From: Bacillota bacterium
GTDB lineage: Bacteria > Bacillota > Bacilli > Alicyclobacillales > SLC66
NCBI GenBank assembly: GCA_021797415.1
Contig: JAJZZT010000280.1
Span: 1-9,379 of the forward strand
DNA: 9,379 nt
Reading direction: 5' to 3'
Shown here: positions 6,665-9,379 of the stretch, piece by piece
How positions within the stretch are numbered: position 1 is the stretch's first letter
How the letters are laid out: each line of letters opens with the position of its first letter
Made by a program: the position numbers and the translations under genes
The notes under the pieces: model-generated
What the model was told of the DNA's origin: nothing
The model's database searches: none
The model's input: only the letters and a program-made list of their open reading frames with translations

Positions 6665-8563
6665 ATGAAAGACATGATGAAACGGATTCGCTTCACAAAA
6701 CCGTTGGCGGTGCTCACCAGTGTGGGGCTGCTCATGGCGGGGATTGGCGGGAGCAGCGCTTTTGCGGCGACGGGTGCAGCAACGGCATCGGGTACGTTGA
6801 CCACCACTGCGCCGACTGGCTATAATCCAGCGGCTGATTGGAACCCATTCTCACCCGGCTCAACGGTCATGACCGCGGTCGGACCGCTCGCGTTCTCGCC
6901 ACTCGCCTTAATATCCAGCTCGAACCGAGATCTCGGCAATTACTATTACGGACAATTGGCGAGTTCCTGGGGGTACACCGATCACTATCACCAGTTTGTG
7001 GTCCATCTGCGGCCCAACCTCAAGTGGAATAACGGTACGGCGCTGACAAGTAACGACGTGAAGGTGACCTGGGAGCTTTACGCGTTGCAGGGGGTATGGG
7101 CGGGTGATGGCATTACCAGTGTCTCCACTCCAAATGCGAGTACGGTCGTGTTCAATATCAGTCCGACTACCTTGTACTCGGCCGCGCTTGAGCAGAATCT
7201 CCTGACTCAGACGATTGTTCCTGCTTCCCTGTATCAAAAATTCCTTCCGAGTCCGCAGGCGTTTCAGCAGATCATCCAGAATCTCGCGAATCCTGTGGCC
7301 GCCGGCGCCAGCAAGGCGGTGACGTCGCAGGCGGGCAAGATCACGGCGCTCGACGCCAAGTTTGTCAAGGCGTTGGAAGCGTATAATCCAGGCCAGAGCG
7401 GTCTCATGACGGCCGGACCGTATGAAGTGACCGGGTTCTCGCCGAGCGAGGTGGAACTGCAGAAGAATCCGTACAACTGGGCTGCGGCCAACGTGCATGT
7501 GCAAAATGTCGTGATGAGAAATGAGGTCAGTACAGCGGCTACTCAAAACGCCCTGGTGTCTGGGGTCTTTGACGTCACGGGCTACCAGCCGACCACGCCG
7601 CTATACAATGCGATCATGAGTCGCAATCGACCGTATATGCATTACAGCAAACCGCAAGGATTTCTCACGCTCATGGGAAGCATGTTTTCGGCCCGGACGT
7701 ATCCCTATAACCTGATTCAGGTGCGCCAAGCGTTCGAGTATCTGTTGAACCGCAAGACCGTCAACACCATCGCCGATCCTGTAGCTGGCCAACCGCTGAC
7801 CATTCCGGCGGGTGTGCCGGACAGTGTGATGAAGGCGTACCTCACACCAGCCCAGATCAAGAGCCTGAACCCATACAATTACAGCCCTGCGAAGGCCGCG
7901 GAGCTCTTGCAGTCCGCTCATTTTACGCAGAAAGGCGGGACGTGGTACCTGCCGAACGGCAAGCCGTTTACGGTGACGGTATACAGTACGGCGACGCTGG
8001 CCAGTTGGGATCTGATGGCCAGCGCGGTGGCGAGTCAACTCACGCAGTTTGGCATTCCCGCCAAGGTTCAACTCTGGCCGGTGACTTCCTTTGCCGCGAA
8101 TCTGTTTGCCGGGAACTATACGGTATTTGAAGGGTACAACTTCTTCTGGCCGTATCAGGTGTGGAGTGGATTTGCGCAGGTGTTCCAAAGCTGGGGCAGC
8201 GATGTCGGCTACACATCGACCGGTAAGACCGTGATCACCCCCGGACACGACGCCATGAGCCTTCCGCAGAAGGCGTATGTCCCGGGCGTCGGCACGATCA
8301 ACCCGATTCTGTTGTCGTGGGAGTTCGGCCATACGCCGAGTGCTGCGAAGCAAAAGCAGATCGCGTACGACCTGATCAAGTTCATGAACTACAACGCATG
8401 GCCCGGATCGCTCATCGCCCAGGATCAATCCGTGTTCTATTCGACCAAGCGGTTCACCGACTGGCCCACCAACCGTTCGTTCTGGACACTGGGCGGTCAG
8501 GGGAGCGGCAACTACCTGATCACGGTCGCCGAGGAACAGGGCTACATCCGTCCGGTTCAGTGA
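6665..8563 (+). CDS. ABC transporter solute-binding protein, family 5 (OppA/DppA-like), without lipobox
   Basis: This is a 632-residue exported solute receptor of the SBP_bac_5 family, which delivers peptides, nickel or oligosaccharides to an ABC permease. Residues 1-35 are a Sec signal peptide (basic MKDMMKRIRFTK, hydrophobic core, cleavage near SAFAA). Typical family features are ADWNPFSP at 57-64, LASSWGYTDHYHQFVVHLRPNLKWNNGTALTSNDV at about 98-131, TAGPYEVTGFSP near 249-260, VRQAFEYLLNRKTV near 353-366 and PYNYSPAKAAELLQSAHF near 403-420. The length is at the long end of the family. There is no lipobox cysteine, which is unusual for a Gram-positive binding protein, so anchoring is unclear. 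AGGGAAGGA lies 10 nt before ATG 6665; ATGs at 6674 or 6677 are alternatives. No permease or ATPase gene is visible. It lies 124 bp after the beta-helix gene, with no terminator between, so co-transcription is likely. The ligand is unknown; the context suggests oligosaccharides. Confidence 0.9.
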   Translation: MKDMMKRIRFTKPLAVLTSVGLLMAGIGGSSAFAATGAATASGTLTTTAPTGYNPAADWNPFSPGSTVMTAVGPLAFSPLALISSSNRDLGNYYYGQLASSWGYTDHYHQFVVHLRPNLKWNNGTALTSNDVKVTWELYALQGVWAGDGITSVSTPNASTVVFNISPTTLYSAALEQNLLTQTIVPASLYQKFLPSPQAFQQIIQNLANPVAAGASKAVTSQAGKITALDAKFVKALEAYNPGQSGLMTAGPYEVTGFSPSEVELQKNPYNWAAANVHVQNVVMRNEVSTAATQNALVSGVFDVTGYQPTTPLYNAIMSRNRPYMHYSKPQGFLTLMGSMFSARTYPYNLIQVRQAFEYLLNRKTVNTIADPVAGQPLTIPAGVPDSVMKAYLTPAQIKSLNPYNYSPAKAAELLQSAHFTQKGGTWYLPNGKPFTVTVYSTATLASWDLMASAVASQLTQFGIPAKVQLWPVTSFAANLFAGNYTVFEGYNFFWPYQVWSGFAQVFQSWGSDVGYTSTGKTVITPGHDAMSLPQKAYVPGVGTINPILLSWEFGHTPSAAKQKQIAYDLIKFMNYNAWPGSLIAQDQSVFYSTKRFTDWPTNRSFWTLGGQGSGNYLITVAEEQGYIRPVQ

Positions 8564-8598
8564 TCGGCCGGCGGTAGCCGTCAGGATGCCTCAAAATA

Positions 8599-8646
8599 GA
8601 TAAGACCCACCGGGAGCCTGCATGCAGGCTCCCGGTGGGTCTTATC
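8599..8646. terminator. 48-bp perfect palindrome, probable strong terminator
   Basis: The two 24-base arms meet between 8622 and 8623 with no spacer; the centre reads CCTGCATGCAGG and the outer ends are GATAAGACCC and GGGTCTTATC. It starts 36 bp after the stop of the solute-binding protein gene. The GC-rich stem with AAGACCC/GGGTCTT flanks is typical of an intrinsic terminator, although the T run is short (TCTTAT). It would act in both directions. Confidence 0.75.
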
Positions 8647-8664
8647 GTCGTATATGGATACGTC

Positions 8665-8790
8665 AATTCGACAAAACGATTTACCGATTGGCCCACCAAC
8701 CGTTCGTTCTGGACATTGGGGGGCAACGGGAACGGCATGGCCTTGATCACGGTCGCTGAAGAGCAGGGCTACATCCGCCCGGTTCAGTGA
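8665..8790 (+). pseudogene. C-terminal remnant of a second solute-binding protein gene
   Basis: Translation from 8668 gives STKRFTDWPTNRSFWTLGG..., ending in ITVAEEQGYIRPVQ and TGA at 8788-8790. It matches the last 40 residues of the intact protein (from 8441) at 36 positions, with no indels. The DNA match continues past the stop (TGATCGGCCGGC in both), so the duplication included 3' flanking DNA. Upstream the similarity stops near 8665, only 19 bp beyond the 48-bp palindrome. There is no start codon or ribosome-binding site, so it is a gene remnant. It differs at many third codon positions, indicating an old paralogue rather than a recent copy. Confidence 0.85.
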
Positions 8791-8900
8791 TCGGCCGGCA
8801 AGCAGGTTTGTCGTGAAGCCGCGGCATCCACAAAATTCGTGAACGGGATCAGGGTGACATGTGATAACCCAATTTTCTGCAGGCGATTGGATTTTATCGC

Positions 8901-9203
8901 GTGTCCCTTGCTTTCGTTCCTTCAGCAGACCTTTCTGGTGCGTACCGGGTCCACCGTAATCCGCCCACCCGGTATAATCCCGCGGCGGATTGGGACCCGT
9001 TTTCACTCGACTCAGCGGTGATGACGGCGGTTGGGGTCATCGCATTATCGCCGCTGGCCACCATCTCCAATTCGGATCGGAATCTTGGCAATTACTACTA
9101 CGGGCAGCTGGCGAGTTCCTGGGGGTACACGAACAACTATCATCAGTTTGTGGTCCACCTGCGTCCCAACCTCAAGCTTGGGATCTGCGTCGAATTTGCG
9201 TGA
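8901..9203 (+). pseudogene. N-terminal remnant of a further solute-binding protein gene
   Basis: Residues encoded by 8973-9176 (YNPAADWDPFS... to ...VVHLRPNLK) align without gaps to residues 53-120 of the intact protein, with 55 of 68 identical, including GNYYYGQLASSWGYT. Weaker similarity reaches back to about 8907 (SLAFVPSADLSGA against the end of the signal peptide, SSAFAATGAATASGT). The proper signal peptide start is lost and no ribosome-binding site precedes the GTG at 8901. After Lys at 9174-9176 the similarity ends abruptly, and the frame runs through unrelated codons to TGA at 9201-9203. About 80% of the gene is missing. It is not expected to make a functional protein. Confidence 0.85.
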
Positions 9204-9209
9204 CTCTCT

Positions 9210-9317
9210 ACATCGAATCCCGTGCGATGTGATAAAATGTATTCATGTGCGGTTGAACGAACTGCCCGCGCATTCCCTTTCCTGGGCGCGAAGCGCCAGG
9301 AGGGGGTCAAGCGGGCT
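9210..9317. other. Hairpin-rich element of unknown identity (mobile-element end or structured RNA)
   Basis: ACATCG (9210-9215) pairs with CGATGT (9225-9230) across a 9-nt loop and is followed by TGATAAAAT. Further on, GCCCGC and GCGGGC can close a stem around an inner hairpin in which TCCTGG(G)CGC pairs with GCGCCAGGA across GAA. The inner hairpin is followed by GGGGGTCAA. A strong subterminal hairpin followed by TCAA resembles ends of IS200/IS605-family elements and their omega-RNA 3' ends, but no tnpA or tnpB sequence is visible. It begins about 30 bp after the break in the second gene remnant. The identity is a guess; the structure is visible in the sequence. Confidence 0.35.
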
Positions 9318-9379
9318 ATCTTTTGGTACCTGTCTTTGTTCTGGGCTTGCTTAACCCCTGGGATTCCACGTACTGCTTC

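Noticed and set aside
7601..8428. 275-codon minus-strand ORF
   Set aside because: It is antisense to the solute-binding protein gene, Arg- and His-rich as is usual for a shadow frame, and without recognisable motifs.
8935..8972. Resemblance of the GGTGCGTACCGGG stretch to a T-box antiterminator motif
   Set aside because: The conserved T-box order is not met, and this stretch aligns better with the region just after the signal peptide of the solute-binding protein gene.
9237..9379. Frame open from ATG 9237 to the window end (47 codons, MYSCAVERTARAF...)
   Set aside because: There is no ribosome-binding site, the product is unrecognised, and the frame runs through the hairpin element. It could still be the start of a gene, but the visible part does not support one.

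Overview
The window looks like a carbohydrate-utilisation or exported-protein locus of a Gram-positive Firmicute. Supporting signs are strong Shine-Dalgarno sequences that match the Bacillus-type anti-SD (GGAGGTGATC), a textbook sigma-A promoter (TTGACA-N17-TATTAT), GTG starts, an AraR-like GntR/LacI chimeric regulator and Sec signal peptides. The style of the exported proteins suggests an Alicyclobacillaceae-like organism, but this placement is an inference and no marker gene is present.

Layout. Bases 2-430 hold the 3' end of a plus-strand gene whose C-terminus resembles the last Ig-like domain of GH2 beta-mannosidase-type enzymes. It converges on a large minus-strand gene (462-2780) encoding an N-terminal propeller-like region joined to a PHP/DUF3604-like metallohydrolase domain. 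A divergent control region of about 280 bp (2781-3058) carries a strong plus-strand promoter and paired palindromes. It separates that gene from the regulator gene at 3059-4378. Two large exported proteins follow on the plus strand: a right-handed beta-helix 'pectate lyase 3' type protein (4630-6540) and a family 5 ABC-type solute-binding protein (6665-8563). A 48-bp perfect palindrome at 8599-8646, probably a terminator, closes the unit.

Behind the palindrome lies decayed DNA. There is a 3'-terminal fragment of a second copy of the solute-binding protein gene (8665-8790), then a 5' fragment of another copy (within 8901-9203). The order is C-terminal piece first, as expected from the remains of a tandem array. 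The second fragment breaks off abruptly at about 9176. It is followed by a short hairpin-rich element (9210-9317) of unknown identity that may be a mobile-element end or a structured RNA.

How the parts may work together (inference): the regulator probably senses a sugar and controls itself and its neighbours. The beta-helix protein may attack or bind an extracellular polysaccharide, the solute-binding protein may capture oligomers, and the GH2-like enzyme may process them inside the cell. The PHP-like protein's role is unknown. Both exported-protein genes have a near-perfect Shine-Dalgarno sequence 76-97 nt upstream of their start codons, apparently not used for initiation. This resembles the mRNA-stabilising STAB-SD elements known from Bacillus and is the most interesting regulatory feature here.
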